Shown piece by piece: positions 7,488 to 16,368 of a DNA stretch of 64,000 nt. The number at the start of each line of letters is the position of its first letter. Within the stretch, counting starts at the first letter, position 1. Origin of the DNA: Anaerozeibacter sp031551775 (GTDB lineage Bacteria > Bacillota > Clostridia > Christensenellales > Aristaeellaceae); contig JAVBND010000067.1 in assembly GCA_031551775.1 (NCBI GenBank), positions 1-64,000 on the forward strand, written 5' to 3'. The notes below the pieces were generated by a model that saw only the letters and a list, made by a program, of their open reading frames with translations, had not been told where the DNA came from and did no database searches. The position numbers were made by a program, and so were the translations under genes.

Positions 7488-8744
7488 ATGGCAGGTGAAA
7501 TCACCCGTAGAAGTTTTATGAAAGGTGCAGCCTTGGCGTCTGTAGGTTATGCGGCAAGCCGAGTGTTGGGCCCCATGGCCGTTAGCGCCGAAGCGCCTGG
7601 ATCCAAATATCAAGGAGGCAGCAGCATGAAAATCAAGAAAGTAACGCCGATCCTTTGCGGATCTCGTTGGTTGCTGGTTAAGGTTGAAACCGACGACGGC
7701 ATCGTGGGTTGGGGCGAGTGCGGCGCTTGGGCCTGGCAGCGGGCCACCGCAGAGGCAGTCAGGACGCTGGAGTCGCTGCTCATAGACAAGGACCCATTCC
7801 GCATTGAATGGCTCTGGAATGCCATGATGCGTACACCGCACTTCCGCGGCACCATCATCAACGCCGCGATTTCCGGCATTGACATCGCATTGTGGGACAT
7901 CAAGGGCAAGGCGCTTGGCGTGCCGGTTTACGAGTTGCTCGGTGGAAAGAACCGCGAAAAAATCGCCGCATACGAGACCTGCTCAGGCACGACGCCCGAA
8001 GAGGTTGCCGGCAAGGTCAAAGAATTGGCCAAAGCCGGCTGGAAGCATGTCCGCGTCCGCCCGCTGAGCGCCAACGATACCGACAACGTGGTGCAAAAGT
8101 GCAAGAAGAACGAAGCCATGTTCAAGGCGATTCGTGAAACCGCGGGTTACGATGTGGATCTTTCCTTTGAAATCCATCGCCAATGCACGCCCATAGAGGC
8201 CATTGAAATTGGCAAGGTGCTCGACAAGTACATCATCCACTTCTTCGAAGATCCCTTCAACGACAATCCTGAAGTGGCGCGCTATGTGTCCGCACAGTGT
8301 CCGGTGCCCATTGCAAACGGCGAGCGCTGCTTCAACATCAACGAACTGGCAAACCTGGTCACAAACACCGATGTTGCCTATCTGCGTCCGGATATGTGCG
8401 TGATCGGCGGCATTACGGCCGGCATGAAGATTGCCCATTTTGCCGAGAATCACGGCGTATCCATCATTCCCCACAATCCCCTGGGCCCGATCTCTACGAT
8501 TGCCGCGCTGCATATCGACACTGTGGCGCCGAACTTCGAGGTGCAGGAGTGGCCGGGTACCTTTGGCGACTTCAACGCCATGATCAAAGGGGAATCCCTC
8601 ACCGTCGAGAACGGCTACATTACCTTGACCGACAAGCCCGGCTTGGGCATTGAATTGGTGGACAACCTGGAAACCAAGTTCCCCTTCGGCGATAGAATGC
8701 CGTCCTGGGCCACCCATGAGGACGGTTCCATCATCGACCGTTAA
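7488..8744 (+). CDS. Enolase-superfamily (mandelate racemase/galactonate dehydratase-like) enzyme with Tat signal
   Basis: This gene encodes 418 residues. Residues 1-46 carry a twin-arginine signal (TRRSFMKG) and an Ala-rich hydrophobic stretch. From Met47 on the protein is a typical MR-subgroup enzyme: an N-terminal capping domain, then a barrel with metal ligands in SFEIH (about 228), FFEDPF (about 254) and NGERC (about 279) and a catalytic-type His in IPHNPLGP (about 328). Family members dehydrate sugar acids such as galactonate or mannonate; the substrate here is unknown. An excellent AAGGAGG lies 7 bases before the internal ATG at 7626, so a cytosolic form starting there is plausible. 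Its promoter matches that of the TRAP operon. Confidence 0.85.
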   Translation: MAGEITRRSFMKGAALASVGYAASRVLGPMAVSAEAPGSKYQGGSSMKIKKVTPILCGSRWLLVKVETDDGIVGWGECGAWAWQRATAEAVRTLESLLIDKDPFRIEWLWNAMMRTPHFRGTIINAAISGIDIALWDIKGKALGVPVYELLGGKNREKIAAYETCSGTTPEEVAGKVKELAKAGWKHVRVRPLSANDTDNVVQKCKKNEAMFKAIRETAGYDVDLSFEIHRQCTPIEAIEIGKVLDKYIIHFFEDPFNDNPEVARYVSAQCPVPIANGERCFNINELANLVTNTDVAYLRPDMCVIGGITAGMKIAHFAENHGVSIIPHNPLGPISTIAALHIDTVAPNFEVQEWPGTFGDFNAMIKGESLTVENGYITLTDKPGLGIELVDNLETKFPFGDRMPSWATHEDGSIIDR

Positions 8745-8768
8745 TTTCACCATAAAACACGTTCAATG

Positions 8769-8811
8769 AATGTCTGGACGCGCGCAATGATCATTCGCGC
8801 GTCCAGACATT
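8769..8811. terminator. Bidirectional hairpin between convergent genes
   Basis: A perfect 16-bp stem (8769-8784 with 8796-8811) has an 11-base loop that is itself palindromic in part (AATGATCATT). It separates the convergent dehydratase and LysR genes. The T-tract is short (TTTATT), so termination strength is uncertain. Confidence 0.6.
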
Positions 8812-8837
8812 TATTGGGATTTACGGCAATAGGAGCG

Positions 8838-9749
8838 TCAATTGATCCATTGATCCGAAAAAGTCTCTTTGGCGGTTTTGATAAACATCTTTGCGCAGAG
8901 AAACAGGTGACGATCCTTCCGATACACCAGGTAGATCCAGCGGTTTTGCGGCAAGGGGCATTTCAAGCCGACGATTCGGGGGTTGTCCCGCGCGACTTGA
9001 GACGGTAAAAAACCGGCTGCAACGTTCTTTTCGATAAACCGCTCGACCGTATACATTTGATTGGTGTAGTACACATTTTGCGGCAATGCATACCCAGCCT
9101 CACGCAGTTCGCTGCTGATCACGCGGGTCAGGCTGAAAGAGTCATTGAGCAGTGCCAACGGTTCTTTCACGATTTCTTCCCAGGCGACGCTATGCTTCCG
9201 GGCGAGCGGGTTGTCGCAGCTGACCGCGAAAACCATGTCCGATTGCACCAGCGGAATGTGACAATAGATGGATGAATCTTGCATTTCCCGTTCAGATGGT
9301 TCGGGGTTTTTTCCGGTAATGATCAGGTCAACCTTGTTGTTGTCGAGGTTTTCATAATCCTGGCGGGTGCCCGCTTCTGTAATAAAAAGCTGAATGTCCG
9401 GCTGCTTTTCCCGCAATCTGCTGACGATTTCAGGAAACACCGTATTTCCGTAGGGTGTGCAAAGCCCGACTCGGACGTAGTTTCGATTCAGAAGATTGTT
9501 CGAAAGCACCTGCTGCAAATGCTTGTATTGGTTGAAAATGGTTGAGACTTCTTCGAGCAAAACAATGCCGTAATCGGTGATGGAGAGGGAATTGGGGGTG
9601 CGCTGAAACAATGCAACGCCGCAATTGCTCTCTATTTCTTTGATCGCCATTGAGAGCGCGGGCTGCGAGACGTGCAACTCGCGAGAGGCTTTTGTAAGGC
9701 TCATGTGATGGCAAACGGACATGTAGTATTGCATCTGTATCAGTGTCAT
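8838..9749 (-). CDS. LysR-family transcriptional regulator
   Basis: This gene encodes 303 residues from the ATG at 9749, which has AGAGGAGG 7 bases upstream. The N-terminal winged helix-turn-helix is clear (MQYYMSVCHHMSLTKASREL, then QPALSMAIKEIE and ALFQRT), and it is followed by a two-lobed effector domain. It is transcribed divergently from the AraC-type gene and convergently with the dehydratase gene, which makes it a candidate regulator of this carboxylate locus. The effector is unknown; LysR proteins of such loci commonly sense a pathway intermediate. Confidence 0.9.
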   Translation of the reverse strand: MTLIQMQYYMSVCHHMSLTKASRELHVSQPALSMAIKEIESNCGVALFQRTPNSLSITDYGIVLLEEVSTIFNQYKHLQQVLSNNLLNRNYVRVGLCTPYGNTVFPEIVSRLREKQPDIQLFITEAGTRQDYENLDNNKVDLIITGKNPEPSEREMQDSSIYCHIPLVQSDMVFAVSCDNPLARKHSVAWEEIVKEPLALLNDSFSLTRVISSELREAGYALPQNVYYTNQMYTVERFIEKNVAAGFLPSQVARDNPRIVGLKCPLPQNRWIYLVYRKDRHLFLCAKMFIKTAKETFSDQWIN

Positions 9750-10052
9750 AGCTGAACCTCCTCTTGAAATGAAAAGCCCCTGCATCGGATGAAATTAGTA
9801 TAAAGATTGATGCGGGTAAGTGACAAGCGCCCAGTTTTCTCAACGGTTCATTATTTTAGGATTCCAAGCGCGATGACGTTGAAAATCAAAAAAAATGATG
9901 CTTTGCGTGCATCATTTTTTTCATCGATGGTTTCCGCATTATTTTACCGCACTTGTTTTCCCTTTTGCTCTGTACAAAGCCGATTGCCCCATGCTAGAAT
10001 CACGTATAAAGAAACTTAAGGCCGTAATGATCATCTGCTCAAGGAGGCCGAC
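9750..10052. other. Divergent intergenic region
   Basis: This stretch lies between the LysR and AraC-type genes. On the plus strand TGTACA (9974-9979) and TAGAAT are spaced about 18 bases apart ahead of the AraC-type gene and form a possible promoter. No operator could be assigned with confidence. Confidence 0.35.
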
Positions 10053-12353
10053 ATGTCGAAAAATGACGGATTTTTCCCGGTCAACAAGACGCTTTCGCGC
10101 ACGCTCCTGATCATTGCCACCTGCATTAGCCTTATGATGCTGGCTACCATTGTGCTGATCGTTCGCGAGGAGATGAACAACCAGAGGCGATATCAGGTAG
10201 AGAATTATGCAAAGTTGACCGGCAATGTTGATTCTATGCAGCCTTTGATGGAGGCAATCGCCGGCTTTGCCGAGACGCTTGAAACTGAGTCCCTGTATGC
10301 CATTCCGTTTTTTGTCACGGCTGGGCCCGATGAGGTGGCATCTCAGTTGGCTCCCGGCCCAGGGGATAACCCCTTCATCCCGGATAGTATGGGGTACAAG
10401 GTGATCGGACGGCTGCGCAGCCTGATTTTCACCGGCTCAAATTTTGATACCATCGTGCTGTACACCCCGGCCTCAGGCTATTATCTGGGCGCCTGTGGCG
10501 TCAGCCCGACAAACTTTGCGTTTGACAACCCGGAAGCGCTCGTAGCGGCGCTCCATATGGAGGAACCGATTCAAGGATTCCCGTTTCTGGAGGGCGGCAC
10601 ATGGTTTGCGGCCGACCCCTTCCACGGCAAAGGCGCGGGCCGGCTGATGATTACCTATGCGCTGAACAATGGGATGGTTTTGTTCTGCGGCGTTTCGCCC
10701 AAGGCCCTGGAGGAAACGCTGTTCGCCAATGTATACGGGCGTTCGTATGAGTACCTGGGCGCCTGTATCGCACTTAAGAACGGAGCCGTTCTGTCCGAAG
10801 GCGAAATGCCCCAAACCGATGCAGCGATGCGGGAAGCAATTGAGATGCTACAAAGCGGCGAAACCGTCAGGCGCGGGAACGAATTGACCATCATGCGATG
10901 TGACCTTTCGGGACATGGGGCGCAGCTGTTCGTGTTTCTTCGGGAAACCGGGGCAACCAGCCTGTTTTTCAACAGCTTTTTGGGTCTGTTTATGATCATG
11001 ACCACACTTTGGCTGATCGTCGTCATAACCGCCTGCTTGATTTTGCTCAACCAAACCTATCGCCCCATTCGGATTCTGGCTGACAGGCTGTCGGGAGAAT
11101 TCTCTGACCTCAATGATCGGAATGAATTTGCGCGCATAACGACCGCCATCGACCGCTTCACCAGCAAGATGAACAATGACCGATTGATAATCGAACGCCA
11201 ACGCCAACAGCTGGGCAATTCCTGTTTGCTTCATTTGATGCTCGATCCCCGTCGCACGGCGCCAGCCGAAGAGTTGGATGCGTACCAAATTGCAAAGCTG
11301 GTTCAGCGATACGCGGTGCTTGTGATCTCGCCCCGCAGCGGACGCTGGGTCACTGAACAGATGCTGGATAGCGAGACCAGTTATCGGACCAATGTGGCAT
11401 TGTTGTCTGTGGAGAATCAGCTTCGAACCTGTCTGACCGGGTATCGCGCCGCGTATATGAGTCATAGGAACGAATTGATCGCCGTGATCGCCACGACGGA
11501 GGAGGCGTTGCCCTGCCTCACAAGTTCCCTCGATGAAGCGGCTTTTTCCATAAGTGCGCAGGTTTCCCCCGATATTCAATGCGCACTGTCAGGCCTCTAT
11601 GCCGGGGCGGAAAAACTGCATGACGCCTATCAAAACGCACGAATGCAGGGCAAGCAATTGGGCGTCAATGAAGATAGCGACGTACTTGCCATCGGCATGA
11701 GGGAATTGAACCGCCTGGACGGGCGCATGGCCAACCTGATCTACGTGGAGAAATACAGGGAGGCTTATCTTTGCTTTAAGGAAATGGTGAATCAGATATT
11801 TGATCGGCAGCAAAACACGGTGCTTCGGGAAAATCAACTGCACAGTCTGATCACGCGCACCTATTGCATGCTTTTGGAGTCAAATGCGTTAAACGACGAC
11901 TTGCTCAATCAATCCCGCCTATTCACCGATGGCATGGATTTAAACAACCGGGACGGCATGCTTTCGACATGGGAAGGGATCCTTGCGGCGCTAGAGGCAC
12001 AGCATACCCGGAGCCAGTTTCTGCCGGAGCACTGTTCACCGCAGTTTGCCGGTATTTATCGCTACACGCAGGCCAACTTCCGCGACGCGGGCCTGTCATT
12101 GACCTCCCTGGCCGACGTTTTTGATACCAGCGTGCCCACGCTGTCGCGCGAATTTCAGAAGAACCTGGGCATCGGGTTTTTGGACGCGTTGCACAAGCTG
12201 CGCATCGAGGCCGCCGCCGAGGAAATTCGCAATACCGCTCACCCGCTCAAAGACATCGCGGATCATGTGGGCTATACGAACGTGCTGACCATGTCTCGGG
12301 CATTCAAAAAGTACCAGGGCATCACGCCAGGAACGCTTCGCAAATCGGTCTAG
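10053..12353 (+). CDS. Membrane-spanning AraC-family regulator
   Basis: This gene encodes 766 residues, with AAGGAGG 5 bases before the ATG. A first membrane helix lies near residues 16-40 and a second near 302-333. The stretch between them of about 260 residues should be extracellular, which suggests direct sensing of an outside ligand or of the TRAP binding protein. A juxtamembrane HAMP-like segment, a large cytoplasmic middle region and a C-terminal AraC helix-turn-helix pair (about 666-766: LSLTSLADVFDTSVPTLSRE and LKDIADHVGYTNVLTMSRAF) follow. The layout is like that of the one-protein sensor-regulators common in clostridia. It lies just upstream of the TRAP operon and is its most likely regulator. 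Confidence 0.88.
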   Translation: MSKNDGFFPVNKTLSRTLLIIATCISLMMLATIVLIVREEMNNQRRYQVENYAKLTGNVDSMQPLMEAIAGFAETLETESLYAIPFFVTAGPDEVASQLAPGPGDNPFIPDSMGYKVIGRLRSLIFTGSNFDTIVLYTPASGYYLGACGVSPTNFAFDNPEALVAALHMEEPIQGFPFLEGGTWFAADPFHGKGAGRLMITYALNNGMVLFCGVSPKALEETLFANVYGRSYEYLGACIALKNGAVLSEGEMPQTDAAMREAIEMLQSGETVRRGNELTIMRCDLSGHGAQLFVFLRETGATSLFFNSFLGLFMIMTTLWLIVVITACLILLNQTYRPIRILADRLSGEFSDLNDRNEFARITTAIDRFTSKMNNDRLIIERQRQQLGNSCLLHLMLDPRRTAPAEELDAYQIAKLVQRYAVLVISPRSGRWVTEQMLDSETSYRTNVALLSVENQLRTCLTGYRAAYMSHRNELIAVIATTEEALPCLTSSLDEAAFSISAQVSPDIQCALSGLYAGAEKLHDAYQNARMQGKQLGVNEDSDVLAIGMRELNRLDGRMANLIYVEKYREAYLCFKEMVNQIFDRQQNTVLRENQLHSLITRTYCMLLESNALNDDLLNQSRLFTDGMDLNNRDGMLSTWEGILAALEAQHTRSQFLPEHCSPQFAGIYRYTQANFRDAGLSLTSLADVFDTSVPTLSREFQKNLGIGFLDALHKLRIEAAAEEIRNTAHPLKDIADHVGYTNVLTMSRAFKKYQGITPGTLRKSV

Positions 12354-12429
12354 CCAGTCGGCAAGAACGGCCATTGCACTCTCTTGAACGGGGCATAAAC
12401 CGGATTTATGCTGCATTGGTATTGTTGAG

Positions 12430-12504
12430 TTTACATTGATTTTATCCTAAATATAATAATAATGGAAGGCCTTTCGTTCTGGCATCGCGCAAAATGTCAG
12501 GACA
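12430..12504 (+). promoter_or_regulatory. Promoter module of the TRAP operon
   Basis: TTTACA (12430-12435), a 16-base spacer and TATAAT (12452-12457) form the promoter. AGGCCTT and an imperfect hairpin (TTCTGGCAT with ATGTCAGGA, using G-U pairs) with the inner motif GCGCAAAATG follow. The arrangement copies that at 7267-7336, which implies a common regulator. Confidence 0.7.
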
Positions 12505-12574
12505 AGTACCCGCGATGCTTTGAGAAAAGCGCGCGAAAAACCTCACCGATCCGGTGAGATGATGGAGGGAAGAC

Positions 12575-13570
12575 ATGAAGAAGATCTTCGCTATGATCCT
12601 TGTCGCAACGTTGGCACTTGCATCAACATCCGTCCTGGCAGCCGAGTATACCTTCACGGTGCATCACATCGGCTCGACAACCCACCCGTATCAGCTGGGG
12701 GCGGAGTATTTTCATGAGAAGCTGGTCGAATACTCAGGCGGGCAGATGTCGCTGGATATTTACCCGGCCAATCAACTCGCGGCCGGCGCAAAGGCGGTTG
12801 AGGGAACCGCCCTGGGCACGATCGATATTTTCATTGAAAACCCGATGAGCGTGTGCAACATCGTTCCGAGCTTTGAGGCCATGAACCTGCCGTATCTGTA
12901 CGATACAGCCGAGCAGGCTTTCAAAATGATGGAGGCGGAAGAAAGCCGGATCTTTGCGGACGAATGCGAAGCGCGCGGCATCAAGCTGCTAGGCTACTGG
13001 TACAACGGTTGGCGCAACGTCTCCAACTCAAAGCGCCCGATTGAGAAGGTCGAAGACCTCAAGGGCTTGACCATCCGCATCGCGGAAAGCCAGGTTTTTG
13101 CGGATATGATGGAGGCGCTCGGCATGTTCCCGGTGCCGCTTGCCAATTCGGAGATATTCACCGCGCTACAAATGGGCACAGTTGACGCGCAGGAGAACCC
13201 GCAAAACAACTACATCAACAACAAGTACTTCGAAGTCAACCGCTATTTTTCCATGACGCGTCACGTGTTCACCGTGGAGCCGGTCGGCATGAACCTCGAA
13301 CTGTGGAATATGCTGACCGCCGAAGAGCAGGAGATTTTGATGAAGGCCTTTGACGAGGCGACCGTCTACCAGCGCCAGCTCGCGCAGGAGACCGAGGAGA
13401 AGCAACTCGAGCAAGTGCTTGCCGACGGCGCCGACATCGTGGTTACCTACATTGACGATCTGACGCCGTTCCAAGACGCGGTTGCCGGTGTATACGAAAA
13501 GTACAAGGGCACCGATCTGCGCCCCTACATTGAGGCGCTTGAGGCGGCCAAAACCAAGGCCGACGCGTAA
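12575..13570 (+). CDS. dctP: TRAP transporter substrate-binding protein
   Basis: This gene encodes 331 residues with a signal peptide (about 1-22, ending VLAAE) and no lipobox. The DctP fold is clear: an Arg in LTIRIAES that normally binds the substrate carboxylate, then GMFPVPLANSEIFTALQMG and VDAQENP. It delivers a carboxylate-type solute to the DctQM membrane complex in a sodium-driven way, as is known for the family. It is the first gene of the dctPQM operon; a hairpin after it may raise its level relative to the membrane subunits. The co-regulated dehydratase points to a sugar acid, which is inference. Confidence 0.95.
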   Translation: MKKIFAMILVATLALASTSVLAAEYTFTVHHIGSTTHPYQLGAEYFHEKLVEYSGGQMSLDIYPANQLAAGAKAVEGTALGTIDIFIENPMSVCNIVPSFEAMNLPYLYDTAEQAFKMMEAEESRIFADECEARGIKLLGYWYNGWRNVSNSKRPIEKVEDLKGLTIRIAESQVFADMMEALGMFPVPLANSEIFTALQMGTVDAQENPQNNYINNKYFEVNRYFSMTRHVFTVEPVGMNLELWNMLTAEEQEILMKAFDEATVYQRQLAQETEEKQLEQVLADGADIVVTYIDDLTPFQDAVAGVYEKYKGTDLRPYIEALEAAKTKADA

Positions 13571-13588
13571 CCGGCCGACAATCATTGC

Positions 13589-13611
13589 GGGTCGGGCTAA
13601 ACACCCGACCC
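13589..13611 (+). terminator. Intercistronic hairpin after dctP
   Basis: A perfect 8-bp stem, GGGTCGGG with CCCGACCC, has a 7-base loop and lies between dctP and dctQ. Only TTAT follows, so it is more likely a partial terminator or 3'-end stabiliser that sets a high binding-protein to permease ratio than a full stop. Confidence 0.55.
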
Positions 13612-13645
13612 TTATCATTGATGTACGAGGGGGGTTGTAAGACAG

Positions 13646-14170
13646 ATGAAGGCAGCGGAGAAGCTATTTGAAAAATTGGACAAGGTTGCTTTTGTGCTGG
13701 CGGCTGTTTCGGTGGGCGGTATGCTGGGTTGTGTCTTTCTTCAAGTCATAGCCCGGACATTTCAATTGCCCATACCGTGGACGACCGAGTTGAGCCAGTA
13801 TTTCTTCCTTTGGTCAACTACGTTCGCCAGCTATGTTGCGGCAAGGCGTGGAAAGCTGATTGGCGTCGAACTGCTTCAAAACAAGATGCCCTCTCCCATC
13901 GCGCGCGCCATGAAGTTTGTCAGCCAAGGCTCGGCCGCTTTCTTCTACGGTCTGGTGATTTACTATTGCGCGGTTCAACTTCCAAACATCATGGCTCAGA
14001 CTACGCCAATCCTCAAATGGTCGATGGGCATGATCTACATCATCATGATGATTGGGCTTTTGCTGCTGAGCTTGTATTTTGCCTATCTGGCCATTCTCGG
14101 GTTGGCTAAAGGCAAGCCTGAAGCCGTACCGAAAAAAACCGCAGCAGAAATCGCAGAGGAGGTTGAATAA
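13646..14170 (+). CDS. dctQ: TRAP transporter small permease
   Basis: This gene encodes 174 residues with four membrane segments and the family pattern around residues 40-75 (ARTFQLPIPWTTELSQYFFLW ending in the conserved Trp, then ARRGKLIGVELL). The C-terminal tail is hydrophilic and charged. AGGGGGG precedes the ATG. It pairs with the large subunit encoded directly downstream; the stop codon and the next ATG are adjacent, implying translational coupling. Confidence 0.93.
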   Translation: MKAAEKLFEKLDKVAFVLAAVSVGGMLGCVFLQVIARTFQLPIPWTTELSQYFFLWSTTFASYVAARRGKLIGVELLQNKMPSPIARAMKFVSQGSAAFFYGLVIYYCAVQLPNIMAQTTPILKWSMGMIYIIMMIGLLLLSLYFAYLAILGLAKGKPEAVPKKTAAEIAEEVE

Positions 14171-15466
14171 ATGGCTGGTTGGTTGTTTGGCGCCTTCGGC
14201 GTGCTCCTGTTCATCGGAACCCCCATTGCCGCAAGCCTTGGCCTTGCCGCGGTTGTAACCATCGTGATGAGCGGTATGCGCGTAAATATGGTGGTTGTCG
14301 CGCAGACCATGTTTGCCGGTATGACTTCATATCAACTCATGGCGATTCCGCTGTTCATTCTTTGCGGCAACCTCATGAGTGACGGCGGATTGAGCAAGAA
14401 ATTGGTGGACTTTATCAATCTCTTTTTTCGCCGGGTAAAGGGCGGCCTGGCCTATGTGACCATCGTTGGCAGCGCGTTTTTTGCCGCTATTTCCGGGTCC
14501 TCGCCGGCTACCACCGCGGCAATCGGCGGCGTCATGGCCCCCGAAATGCAAAAGGCCGGTTATGAAGAGGATTTCAGCCTGGCGACGGCTGCCGCGGCCG
14601 GCACGCTTGGGCAAATCATTCCGCCGAGCGTTGGCATGGTTTCCTATGCGGTACTCGCCGAAGTGTCGGTCGGCACGCTGTTCCTGACCGGTTTTGGCCC
14701 GGGCATTCTGATGGCCATCTTCATGCTGATCTATGCGCGCTGGCATGTGAAGAAACACGACATCAAGGTCACTGCGGCGAAGCCGACGAAGAAAGAAGCG
14801 CTTGGCATCTTTCTCAAAAGCATTTGGGCGCTGGTGATGCCGATCATCATTCTTGGCGGCATTTACACCGGTCTCTTTACGCCGACCGAGAGCGGTGCGG
14901 TCGCGGCTGTATACGGCCTGGTTTGCGGGAAGTGGATATACAGGACACTCAAATGGAAGGACCTGCCGAGGATTCTCGTCAACACGGCTGTAGGCGCGGG
15001 GACGATCATGCTGATCCTGGGCAGCGTGCAGACCTTCAGCGTTGTGCTGACGCGCGGGCATATTCCACAGATCCTCTCAGAGGCAATGCTCAGCGTCACG
15101 ACAAACAAGTACCTGCTGCTCTTCATGTTCAACATACTGCTCCTGATCGCCGGCATGTTCTTAAACGCGGTGTCGGCGATTGCGCTCTTTACACCGATCC
15201 TGTTGCCGATCCTGACGAGCGTTGGGGTGGACCCCTATTTGATGGGCATTGTCATGATTGTGAACCTCGGCATCGGCATGATCACGCCACCCGTCGGGAA
15301 TTGCTTATTCGTCGCCTGCGGCATGAGCAAGCGGTTGAGCTTTGAACAGATCGCAAAAGCTTGCGTACCATACATCATCGTTCTGTTTGTGGCCCTGATG
15401 CTCATCACGTATATAGAGCCAATCGCGATGGGCCTCATTTGGCTGACCGGCGCGGGCGGCATCTGA
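14171..15466 (+). CDS. dctM: TRAP transporter large permease
   Basis: This gene encodes 431 residues and about 12 membrane segments. Family signatures are the early GTPIAASLGLA, then GSAFFAAISGSSPATTAAIG near residue 100 and FTPTESGAVAAVYGL near residue 237. As the transport core it forms the sodium-coupled elevator with DctQ. It is the last gene of the operon; a repeat element and hairpin follow at 15479-15672. Confidence 0.95.
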   Translation: MAGWLFGAFGVLLFIGTPIAASLGLAAVVTIVMSGMRVNMVVVAQTMFAGMTSYQLMAIPLFILCGNLMSDGGLSKKLVDFINLFFRRVKGGLAYVTIVGSAFFAAISGSSPATTAAIGGVMAPEMQKAGYEEDFSLATAAAAGTLGQIIPPSVGMVSYAVLAEVSVGTLFLTGFGPGILMAIFMLIYARWHVKKHDIKVTAAKPTKKEALGIFLKSIWALVMPIIILGGIYTGLFTPTESGAVAAVYGLVCGKWIYRTLKWKDLPRILVNTAVGAGTIMLILGSVQTFSVVLTRGHIPQILSEAMLSVTTNKYLLLFMFNILLLIAGMFLNAVSAIALFTPILLPILTSVGVDPYLMGIVMIVNLGIGMITPPVGNCLFVACGMSKRLSFEQIAKACVPYIIVLFVALMLITYIEPIAMGLIWLTGAGGI

Positions 15467-15478
15467 TCACGCAACTTG

Positions 15479-15637
15479 GGTAAGCAATGATCCATTCGGC
15501 TGCTGGCCGGGTTTTGATTTTTCTCCGGGGCGCGCCCCAAGAAACGCAGGCGCAGCGGTGCCGCGCCGGGTGTTTTAGAGGCGCGCATGAGCGCAAAACC
15601 TCAAACCAGGCAGCAAACGAATCGATCATCGCTTACC
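15479..15637. repeat. MITE-like element, long copy of an inverted-repeat family
   Basis: The ends GGTAAGCAATGATCCATTCG (15479-15498) and the inverted GGTAAGCGATGATCGATTCG (15618-15637) agree at 18 of 20 positions, and similarity continues inward (GCTGCTGG against GCTGCCTGG). The interior of about 120 bases has another small hairpin near 15573-15599 and no gene. A compact version of the same family is at 40293-40336. It is probably a non-autonomous mobile or REP-like element. Confidence 0.65.
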
Positions 15638-15672
15638 TAGTACCTTGCGTCATCTAAGACGCAAGGTACTAG
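15637..15672. terminator. Hairpin between convergent dctM and the response-regulator gene
   Basis: A perfect 15-bp stem (CTAGTACCTTGCGTC with its complement at 15658-15672) has a 6-base loop. The stop codon of the response regulator lies inside the stem. No long T-tract follows on either strand. It abuts the repeat element and shares its CTAG end. Confidence 0.55.
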
Positions 15673-16361
15673 AAATCCACGAACCGGTACCCCACGCCGA
15701 TCTCGGTGACGATGTGTTCCGGATGGGCGGTGTCCCTTTCGATCTTGCGCCGAAGGTTGGCCATAAACACCCTGAGCGTCTTGGTGTCGCCCAGGCTTTC
15801 ATACCCCCAGAGCTGCTTCATGATGTAGTTGTGGGTGAGCACCTTGCCCTGGTTGGCGATCAGAAACAGCAAAAGCTTGTATTCCATCGGCGTCAAATGG
15901 ATCTCCCGCTCGCCGATGCTCACAAGCCGCTTGGCCACATCCACGCACAAATCGCCGTGGCAAAACCGCGCCTCCTGTGGCTCCTTCGCGTCGGCGTTCT
16001 TGCGCTTCGCGGCGCGCATCCTGGCCAGCAGTTCGCCCATATGGAACGGTTTGGTGACGTAGTCGTCCGCGCCTTGGTCGAGCGCCTCAATCTTATCCCG
16101 CTCCTGCCCGCGCGCGGACACCACCAGAATTGGGACTTGGGATACGGCGCGAATGGCCTCGATCACGGTCAGGCCATCGCGGTCCGGCAAGCCAAGATCC
16201 AGCAGGATGATATCCGCCGACCCCGACGAGAACAGAAACATCCCTTCGTCCGCGCTCTTGGCGACGACGACATGGTATCCCTCCTTCTCCAGCGACATCG
16301 CCAGAAACCGGGAAATGTACGGATCGTCCTCAACGATCAGCACGCGTATGTCTTGTTCCAT
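15669..16361 (-). CDS. KdpE-like response regulator
   Basis: This gene encodes 230 residues from the ATG at 16361. The receiver domain shows the acidic pair (EDD), the phosphoacceptor Asp in ILLDLGLPD, Ser/Thr in VVSAR and Lys in YVTKPFHMGEL. An OmpR-type winged-helix domain follows, ending VTEIGVGYRFVDF. Sequence style and the partner kinase make it KdpE-like. It is the last gene of the Trk potassium operon, 7 bases after the kinase stop, so it probably regulates potassium uptake; kdpFABC is not in the window. Confidence 0.88.
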   Translation of the reverse strand: MEQDIRVLIVEDDPYISRFLAMSLEKEGYHVVVAKSADEGMFLFSSGSADIILLDLGLPDRDGLTVIEAIRAVSQVPILVVSARGQERDKIEALDQGADDYVTKPFHMGELLARMRAAKRKNADAKEPQEARFCHGDLCVDVAKRLVSIGEREIHLTPMEYKLLLFLIANQGKVLTHNYIMKQLWGYESLGDTKTLRVFMANLRRKIERDTAHPEHIVTEIGVGYRFVDF

Positions 16362-16368
16362 ACCGTCC

